The notes under the pieces: generated by a model
Told to the model about the DNA's origin: nothing
Databases searched by the model: none
The model's input: only the letters and a program-made list of their open reading frames with translations
Assembly (NCBI RefSeq): GCF_000716335.1
Contig: NZ_KL591012.1
Span: 139,189-155,633, forward strand
DNA length: 16,445 nt
From: Streptomyces sp. NRRL S-118
Lineage (GTDB): Bacteria; Actinomycetota; Actinomycetes; Streptomycetales; Streptomycetaceae
Direction: 5' to 3'
Shown: positions 7,632 to 16,106 of the stretch, piece after piece
Layout: the number at the start of each line of letters is the position of its first letter
How positions within the stretch are numbered: position 1 is the stretch's first letter
Program-made: the position numbers and the translations under genes

Positions 7632-8957
7632 ATGCAGAACGCACCTGACTCTTCGCTCATCGGGGAGGAGTACGAGGTCGAGGTCGGCCCGGTGGCGCAC
7701 GGCGGCCACTGCATCGCCCGCACCGACGAGGGCCGCGTGCTCTTCGTCCGGCACGCGCTCCCCGGCGAGAAGGTCGTCGTCCGTGTCACCGAGGGAGCGG
7801 AGGACTCGCGCTTCCTGCGCGCCGACGCCGTCCGCGTGCTGGAGGCGTCGAAGGACCGGGTCGAAGCGCCCTGCCCGTACGCCGGACCCGGCAAGTGCGG
7901 CGGCTGCGACTGGCAGCACGCCAAGCCGGGCGCGCAGCGCCGCCTCAAGGGCGAGGTCGTCGCGGAGCAGCTCCAGCGGCTGGCGGGGCTGACGCCGGAG
8001 GAGGCCGGCTGGGACGGCACCGTCATGCCGGCCGAGGGCGACAAGGTCCCGGCCGGAGAGGTGCCCGCCTGGCGGACCCGCGTCCAGTACGCGGTCGACG
8101 CCGAGGGCCGCGCGGGGCTGCGCAAGCACCGCTCGCACGAGGTCCAGCCGATCGACCGCTGCCTGATCGCGGCGCCGGGCGTCTCGGAGCTCGGCATCGA
8201 GAAGCGCTCGTGGGAGGGCATGGCCTCGGTCGACGCGATCGCCGCGACGGGTTCGCAGGACCGACAGGTGGTCCTCACCCCGCGACCGGGGGCCCGCCTC
8301 CCGATCGTCGAGCTCGACAGGCCGGTCTCCGTCCTGCGGGTCGCCGAGGACGGGGGAGTGCACCGGGTCCACGGCCGCCCGTTCGTGCGCGAGCGCGCCG
8401 ACGACCGCACGTACCGGGTCGGCAACGGCGGCTTCTGGCAGGTCCACCCGAAGGCCGCCGACACCCTGGTGCGCGCGGTGATGCAGGGCCTGCTGCCCCG
8501 CAAGGGCGACACGGCCCTGGACCTCTACTGCGGTGCGGGGCTCTTCGCGGGCGCCCTCGCCGACCGGGTGGGCGACAAGGGCGCGGTGCTCGGCATCGAG
8601 TCGGGCAAGCGCGCGGTGGAGGACGCCCGCCACAACCTCGAGCACTTCGAGCGCGTCCGCATCGAGCAGGGCAAGGTCGACCAGATCCTGCCGCGCACCG
8701 GCATCACGGACGTGGACCTGATCGTCCTGGACCCGCCCCGCGCGGGCGCCGGCAAGCAGACGGTCAAGCACCTGGCGGGCCTGGGCGCGCGCCGCATCGC
8801 CTACGTCGCCTGCGACCCGGCGGCCCTGGCCCGCGACATCGCCTACTTCCGCGACGCGGGGTACCGGGTGCGGACGCTGCGGGCGTTCGACCTGTTTCCG
8901 ATGACGCATCACGTTGAGTGCGTGGCGATCTTGGAGCCTGTCTCGAAGGGGCTCTGA
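7632..8957 (+). CDS. TRAM-domain class I SAM-dependent RNA (uracil-C5) methyltransferase
   Basis: This 441-residue cytosolic enzyme belongs to the TrmA/RlmC/RlmD family, which makes 5-methyluridine in tRNA or rRNA from S-adenosylmethionine. A TRAM RNA-binding domain comes first (about 7-66: YEVEVGPVAHGGHCIAR, FVRHALPGEKV). Four cysteines suit a 4Fe-4S cluster: C81, C89 and C92 (CPYAGPGKCGGC) and C177. The Rossmann domain has LDLYCGAGLFAG for SAM, LDPPRAG, and YVACDPAALARD with nucleophile C394. It ends with the motif FPMTHHVECV, where E429 is the expected general base. Start ATG has GGAG 10 nt upstream. The family member (tRNA U54 or a 23S position) cannot be told from sequence, so no symbol is given. 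Mycobacteria have a similar gene in the same place (Rv2689c, from memory). Confidence 0.94.
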   Translation: MQNAPDSSLIGEEYEVEVGPVAHGGHCIARTDEGRVLFVRHALPGEKVVVRVTEGAEDSRFLRADAVRVLEASKDRVEAPCPYAGPGKCGGCDWQHAKPGAQRRLKGEVVAEQLQRLAGLTPEEAGWDGTVMPAEGDKVPAGEVPAWRTRVQYAVDAEGRAGLRKHRSHEVQPIDRCLIAAPGVSELGIEKRSWEGMASVDAIAATGSQDRQVVLTPRPGARLPIVELDRPVSVLRVAEDGGVHRVHGRPFVRERADDRTYRVGNGGFWQVHPKAADTLVRAVMQGLLPRKGDTALDLYCGAGLFAGALADRVGDKGAVLGIESGKRAVEDARHNLEHFERVRIEQGKVDQILPRTGITDVDLIVLDPPRAGAGKQTVKHLAGLGARRIAYVACDPAALARDIAYFRDAGYRVRTLRAFDLFPMTHHVECVAILEPVSKGL

Positions 8958-8982
8958 CCCGCAGTATTCCTGTGTTCTTCAG

Positions 8983-9060
8983 ATGCGGACGCGAGTGCTC
9001 GACCTGTTTCCCGAAGTCCATCACCTGGAGCTGGCGCTTTCCCGCTCGCGACATTGGTGA
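8983..9060 (+). pseudogene. Relic of a methyltransferase C-terminus
   Basis: Starting 25 nt after the methyltransferase stop, the frame reads MRTRVLDLFPEVHHLELAL, then six residues and a stop. It resembles the last motif of the gene just upstream (RTLRAFDLFPMTHHVECVA): the DLFP, the His pair and the terminal Glu coincide, and the DNA is also similar (TGCGGACGC, GACCTGTTTCC, CATCAC). No SAM-binding part precedes it and it is only 25 codons long. The simplest reading is a remnant of a duplicated or replaced paralogue. No ribosome binding site is seen. Confidence 0.55.
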
Positions 9061-9091
9061 GCTGTTCTGCTGACGTCAGGTCAAGCCCTGT

Positions 9092-9108
9092 GGCACGCTG
9101 CCCGTGCC
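9092..9108 (+). other. Small hairpin upstream of the riboswitch core
   Basis: GGCACG (9092-9097) and CGTGCC (9103-9108) pair perfectly around a 5-nt loop. A second stem follows, GGAAGG (9118-9123) with CCTTCC (9129-9134). Both lie 5' of the conserved cobalamin core and could belong to its 5' extension, end the upstream transcript, or be operators. Confidence 0.35.
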
Positions 9109-9140
9109 TGCCGATGCGGAAGGAGCACCCTTCCGTACGC

Positions 9141-9249
9141 GCTATGCTGCAAGCCGCCCCGCGGGGGAAGTCCGGTCGAATTCCGGCGCTGACCCGCAAC
9201 GGTAGGCGGAGCCAACACGGCTCCGTGAGCCCGATTACCCGCGGTGGTG
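9141..9249 (+). ncRNA. Cobalamin (B12) riboswitch
   Basis: The conserved core is plain: GGGGGAAGTCCGGT (9163-9175 region), the AATTCCGG arm closing the stem, then CGCTGACCCGCAAC ending at 9200. A perfect 7-bp hairpin follows, CGGAGCC (9207-9213) with GGCTCCG (9219-9225). The B12-box-like GAGCCCGATTACCCGCGG (from about 9227) ends the aptamer. The 5' border is uncertain: TATGCT at 9143-9148 could be a -10 box, or the RNA may start nearer 9090. It stands in front of a three-gene ABC importer, so bound cobalamin would be expected to lower its expression. Confidence 0.9.
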
Positions 9250-9310
9250 AACGCTCCTGACAATCGCCGTGGACTGCGAGAGGGTGCTGCACAGGGCGCC
9301 CCGCGTCCAG

Positions 9311-9342
9311 GGCCGCTCCTATGCTCACGTAGGTGTACGGCC
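9311..9342 (+). promoter_or_regulatory. Leader hairpin between riboswitch and permease start
   Basis: GGCCG (9311-9315) pairs with CGGCC (9338-9342), and inside it CCTA (9318-9321) pairs with TAGG (9330-9333). It lies 21 nt before the GTG at 9364 and close to the presumed ribosome binding site (GAAGG, 9349-9353). It may be part of the expression platform of the riboswitch; this is inference from position. Confidence 0.35.
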
Positions 9343-9363
9343 CGAGGCGAAGGCGATCCACCC

Positions 9364-10475
9364 GTGGGCACCCCCCTCGAACTCGAACCGGCCCCGCCAC
9401 CTCACCGGGCGCGCACAGGCGTCCGCCCCGCGCCGCCGTCCCAGCGCGTATCACTGCCCCTTCTCCTCTCCACCCTGAGCGCCGCGCTCGTGCTCTCCAT
9501 CGTCTGTGGGGCGGGGATCGGGGCGTCAGGGCTGTCCTGGGGCGAGGTGCTGCGTCATATGTGGGCCGGGCTGACAGGCGGATCCATATCCCAGGGCGAA
9601 GTCCCGGCGTACACCATCGTGTGGGAACTGCGCTTTCCACGAGCCGTGCTGGCCGCCCTCGTCGGGGCCGGCCTGTCGGCCATCGGTGTCGCCGTGCAGG
9701 CCATGGTCCGCAACGCCCTCGCCGACCCGTTCGTCCTCGGAATCTCCTCGGGCGCGGCCGTCGGAGCCAATGCCGTCCTCCTCTTCGGAGCCTTCGGCGC
9801 TCTCGGTCTGTGGGCCCTGTCCACGGCGGCGTTCCTCTCAGCACTCCTCGCCATGACGCTGGTGTACGTGATCGCCCGCACCGCCGATGGCCTGACCCCG
9901 CTGCGGCTCGTCCTGACGGGTACCGCGATGTACTACGGCTTCTCGGCCGTCACCACGTTCATGGTGTTCGCGGCCGAACGCGGCGAGGCGGCCCGCTCCG
10001 CCATGATGTGGCTGCTCGGCAGCCTCGGCGGAGCCAGCTGGGCCTCCGTGCCGATCGCCGCGGGAGCCGTGCTCGTCGGCCTCGCCCACCTCGCTGTGTC
10101 GGCGCGTCGCCTGAACGCCCTGGCGATGGGTGACGAGACCGCGGCCGCCCTGGGGGTGGACGCGGGGAGGCTGCGCAAGGAGCTGTTCCTGGTCTGTGCC
10201 GCCGTCACGGGGGCCGTGGTCGCGGTGAGCGGTGCGATCGGTTTCGTCGGCCTGATGGTTCCGCACGCCGCACGGATGCTGGTCGGCGCGGACCATCGCC
10301 GGCTGCTGGCCGTCGCCCCACTCGCGGGCGCCGTCCTGCTGATCTGGGTGGACATCCTGTCGCGCGTGGTGCTCGCGCCCGTCGAGTTGCCGGTGGGCGT
10401 ACTGACCGCCGTCATCGGAGTGCCGTGCTTCGTCCTGCTGATGCGCCGCCGGTCCTACACCTTCGGAGGCGCGTG

Positions 10476-10476
<1 letters not shown>
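9364..10476 (+). CDS. btuC: BtuC-like permease of a cobalamin/corrinoid ABC importer (FecCD family)
   Basis: The 370-residue membrane protein has a Pro-rich cytosolic N-terminus and about ten hydrophobic helices. FecCD hallmarks are visible: LRFPRAVLAALVGAGLSAIGVAVQ, NALADPFVLGISSGAAVGA, MMWLLGSLGG and the ATPase-coupling region followed by GAIGFVGLMVPHAARMLVG. The reading frame stays open back to 9244, but a start there would lie inside the riboswitch B12 box. The GTG at 9364 is preferred, with GAAGG 10 nt upstream. FecCD permeases carry iron-siderophores, haem or cobalamin and cannot be told apart by eye; the substrate is assigned from the riboswitch in the leader. The stop overlaps the ATPase ATG (ATGA-type, sharing one base). 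Confidence 0.88.
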
Positions 10477-11261
<785 letters not shown>

Positions 11262-11267
11262 GGAGTC

Positions 11268-12299
11268 ATGGCCATCATGCCGAACCTGGTACGCCCCGCC
11301 GCACTCGCATTCGCCGCCGCCTTGGTGCTCACCGGATGCGGCGCGGAGGTCACCTCTCAGGGCGGGGAGGGTGGTGGTGCCACGGCACGTGGCGGCCGCT
11401 ATCCGGTGACCATCGAGAACTGCGGCCAGAAGAAGAGCTACGACAAGGCGCCACAGCGCGTGGTCACCAATGACGTCGGCATCACCGAGATCATGTTCGC
11501 GCTCGGACTCGAGGACCATATGGCGGGCTACGTCATGCCCGACGACAGGGGCGATCTCACGTCCGTTCCGTGGAAGGACGGCTACCAGAAGACGACGTGG
11601 CTCTCGAAGAAGACGATCAACAAGGAGCTGGTTCTCGACGCCCGCGCCGATCTGGTCTTCGCGGGCTGGAACTACGGCTTCAACGAGGGGGAGGGCTTCA
11701 GTCCCGCCGAGCTGGAGAAGGTGGGCATCGACTCGTATCTGCTGAGCGAATCGTGCCGCAACGGGCAGGGAAAGGCACGCGGGGTGATGCCGCCGCTCGA
11801 AGCGCTGTACACCGATCTGCGGAACCTGGGGAAGATCTTCGATGTCGAGGACCGTGCCGAAGCCCTCATCGCGGACTTCCAGAAGCAGGTGGCCGAAGCG
11901 CAGGCGAAGGCCCTGAAGGGCGCTGACCGCCCCCGCGTCTTCCTCTACGACGACGGGCAGGACAAGCCGCTGACCTCGGGTCTGTACGCCGGGCCGCACG
12001 ACATCATCACCAGAGCGGGCGGCGATCACGTCATGAAGGACCTCAAGGACAGCTGGGCGACGGTCGGCTGGGAGACCGTGGTGGAGCGTGACCCCGAGGT
12101 GATCGTGATCAACGATTACGGAGACACCACCGCGGACCAGAAGCGGGAGTTTCTGAAGTCCTACCCCCCACTCGCGGGCGTCTCGGCCGTCAAGAACGAC
12201 CGGATCGTCGTCCTCGACTACGCGGAGCTGGTGGAAAGCCCGCGCAATCCCGCGGCCATCGCCTCACTTGCCGCCGACCTGAGGAAATTCGCTTCGTGA
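11268..12299 (+). CDS. btuF: BtuF-like periplasmic-binding lipoprotein of the same ABC importer
   Basis: The 343-residue product starts with a signal peptide and the lipobox LTGC (Cys24), so it should be anchored outside the membrane. A Gly/Ser-rich linker leads to a class III solute-binding fold: RVVTNDVGITEIMFALGLED, ELVLDARADLVFAGW, RVFLYDDGQDKP, TRAGGDHVMKDL, VVERDPEVIVINDYG and VKNDRIVVLDYAELVESPRNPAAI. This is the FecB/BtuF family. The exact ligand (cobalamin, another corrinoid, or less likely an iron-siderophore) rests on the riboswitch upstream. Start choice is uncertain: AGGAG (11261-11265) is only 2 nt from ATG 11268 but 11 nt from ATG 11277. Either leaves the signal peptide intact. 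A hairpin follows 23 nt after the stop. Confidence 0.88.
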   Translation: MAIMPNLVRPAALAFAAALVLTGCGAEVTSQGGEGGGATARGGRYPVTIENCGQKKSYDKAPQRVVTNDVGITEIMFALGLEDHMAGYVMPDDRGDLTSVPWKDGYQKTTWLSKKTINKELVLDARADLVFAGWNYGFNEGEGFSPAELEKVGIDSYLLSESCRNGQGKARGVMPPLEALYTDLRNLGKIFDVEDRAEALIADFQKQVAEAQAKALKGADRPRVFLYDDGQDKPLTSGLYAGPHDIITRAGGDHVMKDLKDSWATVGWETVVERDPEVIVINDYGDTTADQKREFLKSYPPLAGVSAVKNDRIVVLDYAELVESPRNPAAIASLAADLRKFAS

Positions 12300-12322
12300 C
12301 ATGACCGGCAGAGATTCTTCGG

Positions 12323-12348
12323 CCGCCGCCTCGGCACGCAGGCGGCGG
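12323..12348 (+). terminator. Hairpin after the btu operon, probable terminator
   Basis: CCGCCGCCT (12323-12331) pairs perfectly with AGGCGGCGG (12340-12348) around an 8-nt loop. It lies 23 nt after the lipoprotein stop. There is no U tract. Confidence 0.7.
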
Positions 12349-12584
12349 TGCCGGCCGCCGCAGCGCTACATCCGTCCACCAGGCGCAAAAAACACCGGAC
12401 CGGATCTTCTGACCGAAGCCTCCGCGCGGGGCGAGGAACCGCTGTCCTCTCCGGAGGATCCGCGGGCACCGTTGGCCGTGACGCTCGTTCGACGCTCCGG
12501 GCGCCCGCACACGGGGCAACGAGCGAAAAAGGCGCCTGACTGTCCGGGTTCCAGACGCCCTCGCCGGTCGCGTCGCAGGTGTGG
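12349..12584. other. Non-coding stretch between convergent genes
   Basis: Together with the two flanking hairpins this forms a 349-base gap between btuF and the helicase gene. Frames are open on both strands, but none shows family motifs, a convincing ribosome binding site or the GC-rich third-position pattern of neighbouring genes. Short A runs (12388-12393, 12525-12529) are unusual for this genome but show no clear structure. Confidence 0.5.
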
Positions 12585-12626
12585 GTTGGGCCGCGGTGCC
12601 GGTATCGCACAACACCGCGGCCCAAC
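12585..12626. terminator. Perfect 14-bp hairpin, terminator of the helicase gene
   Basis: The arms GTTGGGCCGCGGTG (12585-12598) and CACCGCGGCCCAAC (12613-12626) are perfect reverse complements around a 14-nt loop. Read on the minus strand, the hairpin begins 22 nt after the helicase stop. It can also stop read-through from the btu operon on the other strand. Confidence 0.85.
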
Positions 12627-12648
12627 GGGCCGACGTGGTCGAGCAGTG

Positions 12649-15453
12649 TTACGGAGTGCTGGGCCGGTCCCGGCAGATCGCGGCGAAGTCGCAGGTGGCG
12701 CAGGTGCCGCACCACGAGGCCTTGCGGGGCATGTCGTTGTGGCGGAGCTGATCCCCGGCCTTGGCGACCTTGCCGGAGATCTCCTTCAGCAGGGTGTCGT
12801 TGACCTCCTCGCGGCTGCTGCGGCTGCCCTCGTCGAGGTTCAGGACCTCGACGAGGTCGGCCCGCCTGCCGCTCAGCTCCTCGTACCCGGCGACGTAGAT
12901 ATGCAGCTGATCGCGGGTGACAGCGTCAGCCTGGGCGCGTTCCTTGGACTTGAAGTCCACGATGGACTGCTCGCCGGTGTCGATCCGGCGGATCAGGTCG
13001 ATGCGTCCGCTGACCGTCACCCCCGGCGTGAGGTGCACCTCCACCGGCTGCTCGGAGTGCTCGGTGAGGGCCAGTCGCGAGCCGTTCTCGCGGAGGTAGC
13101 GGTGGACGGAGCGGATGGCCGCGTTGCGCAGCTGTTCCTTGAGCGGCTCGGGTGCGAACGGAGCGTGCAGGTGCCGGTCGACGAGTGCCTCCACCTCCGT
13201 CGTGTCGACGATGTCGCCCTTCACGGCACGCTTGTGCACCTCTGCCATCACGTCATGGAGTGACTTGCCGTACCCGAGTTCCTTCTGCAACGGCGAGTCG
13301 AAGCCGTACAGGAACCGCAGCTTGAACTGGTACGGACATTCGAACAGGTACTTCAGCTCGCTGAAGCTGAAGACGATGTCGGGGGTGTCGGCCAGGGGGG
13401 CTGAGGGCAGCCGGTTCAGCGTGGACTCGTCGGGCCTGGCGGCCTCGCGGGTCAGGACGTAGGTGTTGCGGGTCGCCTCGGCGAAGAACTTCGACTCCCG
13501 CTGGTAGAGCTTGCCCGGCCCGGGAGAGAAGGAGAGGGCGAGGTATTTCTGGGCGCGGGTCGCGGCCACGTAGAAGAGCCGGCGCTCGTCGTCCTCGCTC
13601 CCGCGGTAGCGGTCGGCGTCGTTGACGGCGTCCTCCGGGACGATGTGGAACACGCCGAGTCCGCCCTGCCGTTTGCTGGGGAAGCGGTTGCGGCGCATAC
13701 AGGGCACGAACACCGCCGGCCACTGCATGCCCTTGGCCTGGTGGACGGTGGCGATCGTGACGGCGTCGGGCCGGGCGTATCCGGCGTCGGCGTCACTCTC
13801 CTCGTAGTAGTCGCCGGCCTGGTGCTCCAGCCACTTGGCAAAGGTGGCGAACCGGTCGGGCGGGCTGCTGAGGAAGTGGATGCGCTCGTAGTCGCCGATG
13901 GCGGTGCTGAACCGTCCCAGGTTGTAGAAGGCGAGCTCGCTGCGCTCGCGGCCGACCTCGGCCGTGAGATGTTCCTCGCGGACGCCGACCTCGCCCAGGA
14001 AACGCTGGTAGGTGCCCTGGATCGTGTAGGTGTCCCAGGGCATGCCCTCCGCCCAGCCGCGCGCCTCGTCGAGGATCTTCACCCCACGCTTCAGGGCCTC
14101 CTCGCGGAGCCCGAGCCGGGCGTCCGTCCAAGCCGTGACCACGGCGTCGCCGTCGACGGTTCCGGCGATGTAGTCGAAGCACGTCTTGGCGGCCTGGACC
14201 TCGGGCGTCTGGAACAGGCGGCTCAGGCCCTTGATGATGTAGCGGATGCCCCGGGCGCGCATCTCCGCGACCAGTGGGTCGGCGTCGCCCGACACGCTGC
14301 GGAAGAGGACGGCGAAGTCCGAGTACGCCAGGCCCCGTGGCGGCGCGTCGGCGCGGTCGGTGAAGGGCAGGCCGATCATCCACTCGATGCGGTCGCAGAT
14401 CCACGCGGCCTCCTCCTGCGGCGTACCGAAGGAGAGGGCCAGCAGGTCGCCGCGGTCATAGCTCTGGTGGCCGCTGGCGATCATCGACTTGCTCAGGCGG
14501 CGCGATGGATCGATGCCTTCCGCCACCCGGCGTGCAAGGTCCACCACCGCCTCGGACGAGCGGAAGTTCTCGTTGAGCGTCACGGTCTTGGCGCTGCTGT
14601 GGCGGGTGGTGAACGTCAGGATGTTGTTCACCGCGCTTCCGCGCCACTGATAGATCGTCTGGTCATCGTCGCCCACGACGCACAGGTTCGCGCCGAACTG
14701 GATGAGGCCGGCGATCAACTGGTCCTGGACGGGGTTGATGTCCTGGTATTCGTCCACCACGACGTAGCGGACCGTGTCCTGCACGTGGGCGCGCAGATTG
14801 ACCACGGGTTCGGTGGCCGGCCCTCCCGTACTTGGGGGCGGGAGCAGCAGGTCCGCGGCGAGGCGGAGGATCTCGCTGTAGTCGAGGTAGTGAAGGCGCT
14901 GGAGCAACGCCCGGTAACTGCTCAAGCCGTCGAGCACGTCCGGGGGCAACGCGTCCTGGTCGACCTCGTCCTCCCGGAGCATGCCCAATACCCGTTGGTA
15001 GAGGCGGGAGTTCACGTACCGCTTCATCGGGCGGGTCGGTTTGCCCTTGGTACGGATCTGTGTGGTCGTCAGGCCGCTGGCGCGGCTGTTGCGGTCGATC
15101 AGAACACGAGCCTGCACATCGCTGAGGACGGTGCATTTGAACGTTTCCGGCACCTGGGACTGCAGCATGTTCAAGGCGTAGCCGTGCATGGTGCCGACGA
15201 AAAGTTCGGCCAATCCCCGGACATCTCCCAGTTCCTCTCGGACGCGAGAGACGATGCGCTGCTTCAGCTCTCCGGCCGCCCGGTCGGTGAATGTGAAGGC
15301 GACAATGTGCCGCGGCTCCACGCCGGGCAGTCGGAGCAACTTCACCACCCGCCGGGCGATGACTTCGGTCTTCCCGGATCCAGCGCACGCGATGATTCCG
15401 AGGTGCCGGTCCACGGTGTCGATCGCTGTCAGCTGATTCGAGGTCAGTTGCAC
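12649..15453 (-). CDS. UvrD/PcrA-like SF1 helicase fused to a PD-(D/E)XK nuclease with Cys cluster
   Basis: This 934-residue protein has all SF1A helicase motifs: Walker A ACAGSGKT (K28), motif Ia AFTFTDRAAGELK, Walker B VVVDEYQD (D234, E235), motif III VVGDDDQTIYQWRG, motif IV TLNENFRSSE, motif V VTIATVHQAKGMQWPAVF and motif VI RRLFYVAATRAQK (R633). The C-terminal part is a RecB/AddB/Cas4-like nuclease: FSFSELKYLFECPYQFKLRF (C706), GRIDLI (D819), VDFKSKE (D833, K835), QLHIYVAGYEEL and a final C915, C918, C921, C927. Four such cysteines usually hold a 4Fe-4S cluster. The GTG at 15453 is chosen because GGAGG stands 7 nt upstream and a promoter lies just before it; the longer frame up to 15954 runs through that promoter. 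Likely role: DNA unwinding and end resection in repair, as in AdnAB/AddAB. No partner subunit is adjacent, so it acts alone or with a distant partner. Confidence 0.93.
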   Translation of the reverse strand: MQLTSNQLTAIDTVDRHLGIIACAGSGKTEVIARRVVKLLRLPGVEPRHIVAFTFTDRAAGELKQRIVSRVREELGDVRGLAELFVGTMHGYALNMLQSQVPETFKCTVLSDVQARVLIDRNSRASGLTTTQIRTKGKPTRPMKRYVNSRLYQRVLGMLREDEVDQDALPPDVLDGLSSYRALLQRLHYLDYSEILRLAADLLLPPPSTGGPATEPVVNLRAHVQDTVRYVVVDEYQDINPVQDQLIAGLIQFGANLCVVGDDDQTIYQWRGSAVNNILTFTTRHSSAKTVTLNENFRSSEAVVDLARRVAEGIDPSRRLSKSMIASGHQSYDRGDLLALSFGTPQEEAAWICDRIEWMIGLPFTDRADAPPRGLAYSDFAVLFRSVSGDADPLVAEMRARGIRYIIKGLSRLFQTPEVQAAKTCFDYIAGTVDGDAVVTAWTDARLGLREEALKRGVKILDEARGWAEGMPWDTYTIQGTYQRFLGEVGVREEHLTAEVGRERSELAFYNLGRFSTAIGDYERIHFLSSPPDRFATFAKWLEHQAGDYYEESDADAGYARPDAVTIATVHQAKGMQWPAVFVPCMRRNRFPSKRQGGLGVFHIVPEDAVNDADRYRGSEDDERRLFYVAATRAQKYLALSFSPGPGKLYQRESKFFAEATRNTYVLTREAARPDESTLNRLPSAPLADTPDIVFSFSELKYLFECPYQFKLRFLYGFDSPLQKELGYGKSLHDVMAEVHKRAVKGDIVDTTEVEALVDRHLHAPFAPEPLKEQLRNAAIRSVHRYLRENGSRLALTEHSEQPVEVHLTPGVTVSGRIDLIRRIDTGEQSIVDFKSKERAQADAVTRDQLHIYVAGYEELSGRRADLVEVLNLDEGSRSSREEVNDTLLKEISGKVAKAGDQLRHNDMPRKASWCGTCATCDFAAICRDRPSTP

Positions 15454-15503
15454 CGAGGTACCTCCACTCGTCACGTCGGGGACCTGCTCCCCGAGGGACG
15501 AAC

Positions 15504-15526
15504 TGTGTACCAAGCAGCACTGACAG
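15504..15526 (-). promoter_or_regulatory. DNA-damage promoter of RecA-NDp/PafBC type for the helicase-nuclease
   Basis: Reading the minus strand, CTGTCAGTG (15518-15526) is followed by exactly 8 bases (15510-15517) and then TACACA (15504-15509). The known RecA-independent damage promoter of actinobacteria is TTGTCRGTG-N8-TANNNT. The match is 8 of 9 in the first part, exact in spacing, and the -10 lacks only its last T. Transcription would start near 15497, leaving about 44 nt of leader with GGAGG (15461-15465) before the GTG. Confidence 0.75.
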
Positions 15527-15660
15527 TCACTTCCTCGCTGCACCGCCTTGCCCATCATCAGTTCGAATTTCGTTTGGTGCGCTTGTCGGGCGATCCATCC
15601 AATGGCCTCTGAATATTTCCATCGGAGAGGCATTGCTCGCCTCACTCCAACGTGTGTAGC

Positions 15661-15690
15661 TGTTCGATATCCGCCTCTGGTGTGTTCGAT
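15661..15690. repeat. Short direct repeat TGTTCGAT
   Basis: TGTTCGAT occurs at 15661-15668 and again at 15683-15690. The 22-bp period is two helical turns, so both copies face the same side of DNA, as is common for tandem binding sites. Confidence 0.4.
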
Positions 15691-15700
15691 GCGTCCGGGG

Positions 15701-15712
15701 GGGTGATCACCC
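15701..15712. promoter_or_regulatory. Perfect 12-bp palindrome, possible operator
   Basis: GGGTGATCACCC is a perfect inverted repeat with no loop, 11 bp after the TGTTCGAT repeat. It could bind a dimeric repressor. No promoter next to it is clear. Confidence 0.3.
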
Positions 15713-16106
15713 AAGCGACCGGGACCGGGGGAGGTGGCGGGCGCTGCGGGGTGGCTCCCGGAGAGCGCCAGGACATGCCGTCGATCGGGGTGAATCGCTT
15801 CGACGAGCACCGCGGCCGATGTGACGTGGTCCGAGCTGTGGGGCTGCATCTCGTCGTCCGCACGCAGCAGGACGCCACGTCGCGCGGGCGGCCACGGCCG
15901 CGACAGCCCGCTCGCCGGCCCGGCGCGGCAAGCACCGCTGACGCAGACCCTCAAGGGTGCCGCGGGGGAGCAGCTCTACGGCGGGATCCTCTGCCCGCGG
16001 ACGCCGTGACGAGCTGCTGGGCGTCTCCTCAGGGGCGACCTTGCGGACCGCCGCGTGCGTCGTCGCGCGCCGCAGCCCTGGGCGCAGTCGGCGACAAGAT
16101 CTCCTG

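Noticed and set aside
5362..7644. Open frame of 760 codons opposite the KimA-like gene
   Set aside because: Composition is low-complexity and rich in Asp, Gly and Arg, and it covers a clear real gene on the other strand.
9244..9363. Upstream start of the permease at 9244
   Set aside because: That codon lies inside the B12 box of the riboswitch, and the added residues have no similarity to FecCD proteins.
12528..12560. GGTTCCAG sequence within a GGCG/CGCC pair, tRNA T-arm-like
   Set aside because: No anticodon arm, acceptor stem or other tRNA elements surround it, so neither a tRNA gene nor an attachment site is supported.
12218..12715. Minus-strand open frame with a few Cys residues, zinc-finger-like
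   Set aside because: It overlaps the ends of two real genes and two hairpins, has no ribosome binding site, and the Cys spacing fits no known finger.
13645..15612. Long open frame (655 codons) opposite the helicase gene
   Set aside because: It is the antisense shadow of the helicase coding sequence, a common effect in high-GC DNA, and has no recognisable motifs.
15661..15690. GTTCGA elements considered as a LexA SOS box
   Set aside because: The copies are direct and 22 bp apart, while the actinobacterial LexA box needs inverted CGAAC/GTTCG halves 4 bp apart.
15454..15954. N-terminal extension of the helicase reading frame
   Set aside because: It shows no family similarity and contains the promoter and ribosome binding site that serve the GTG at 15453.
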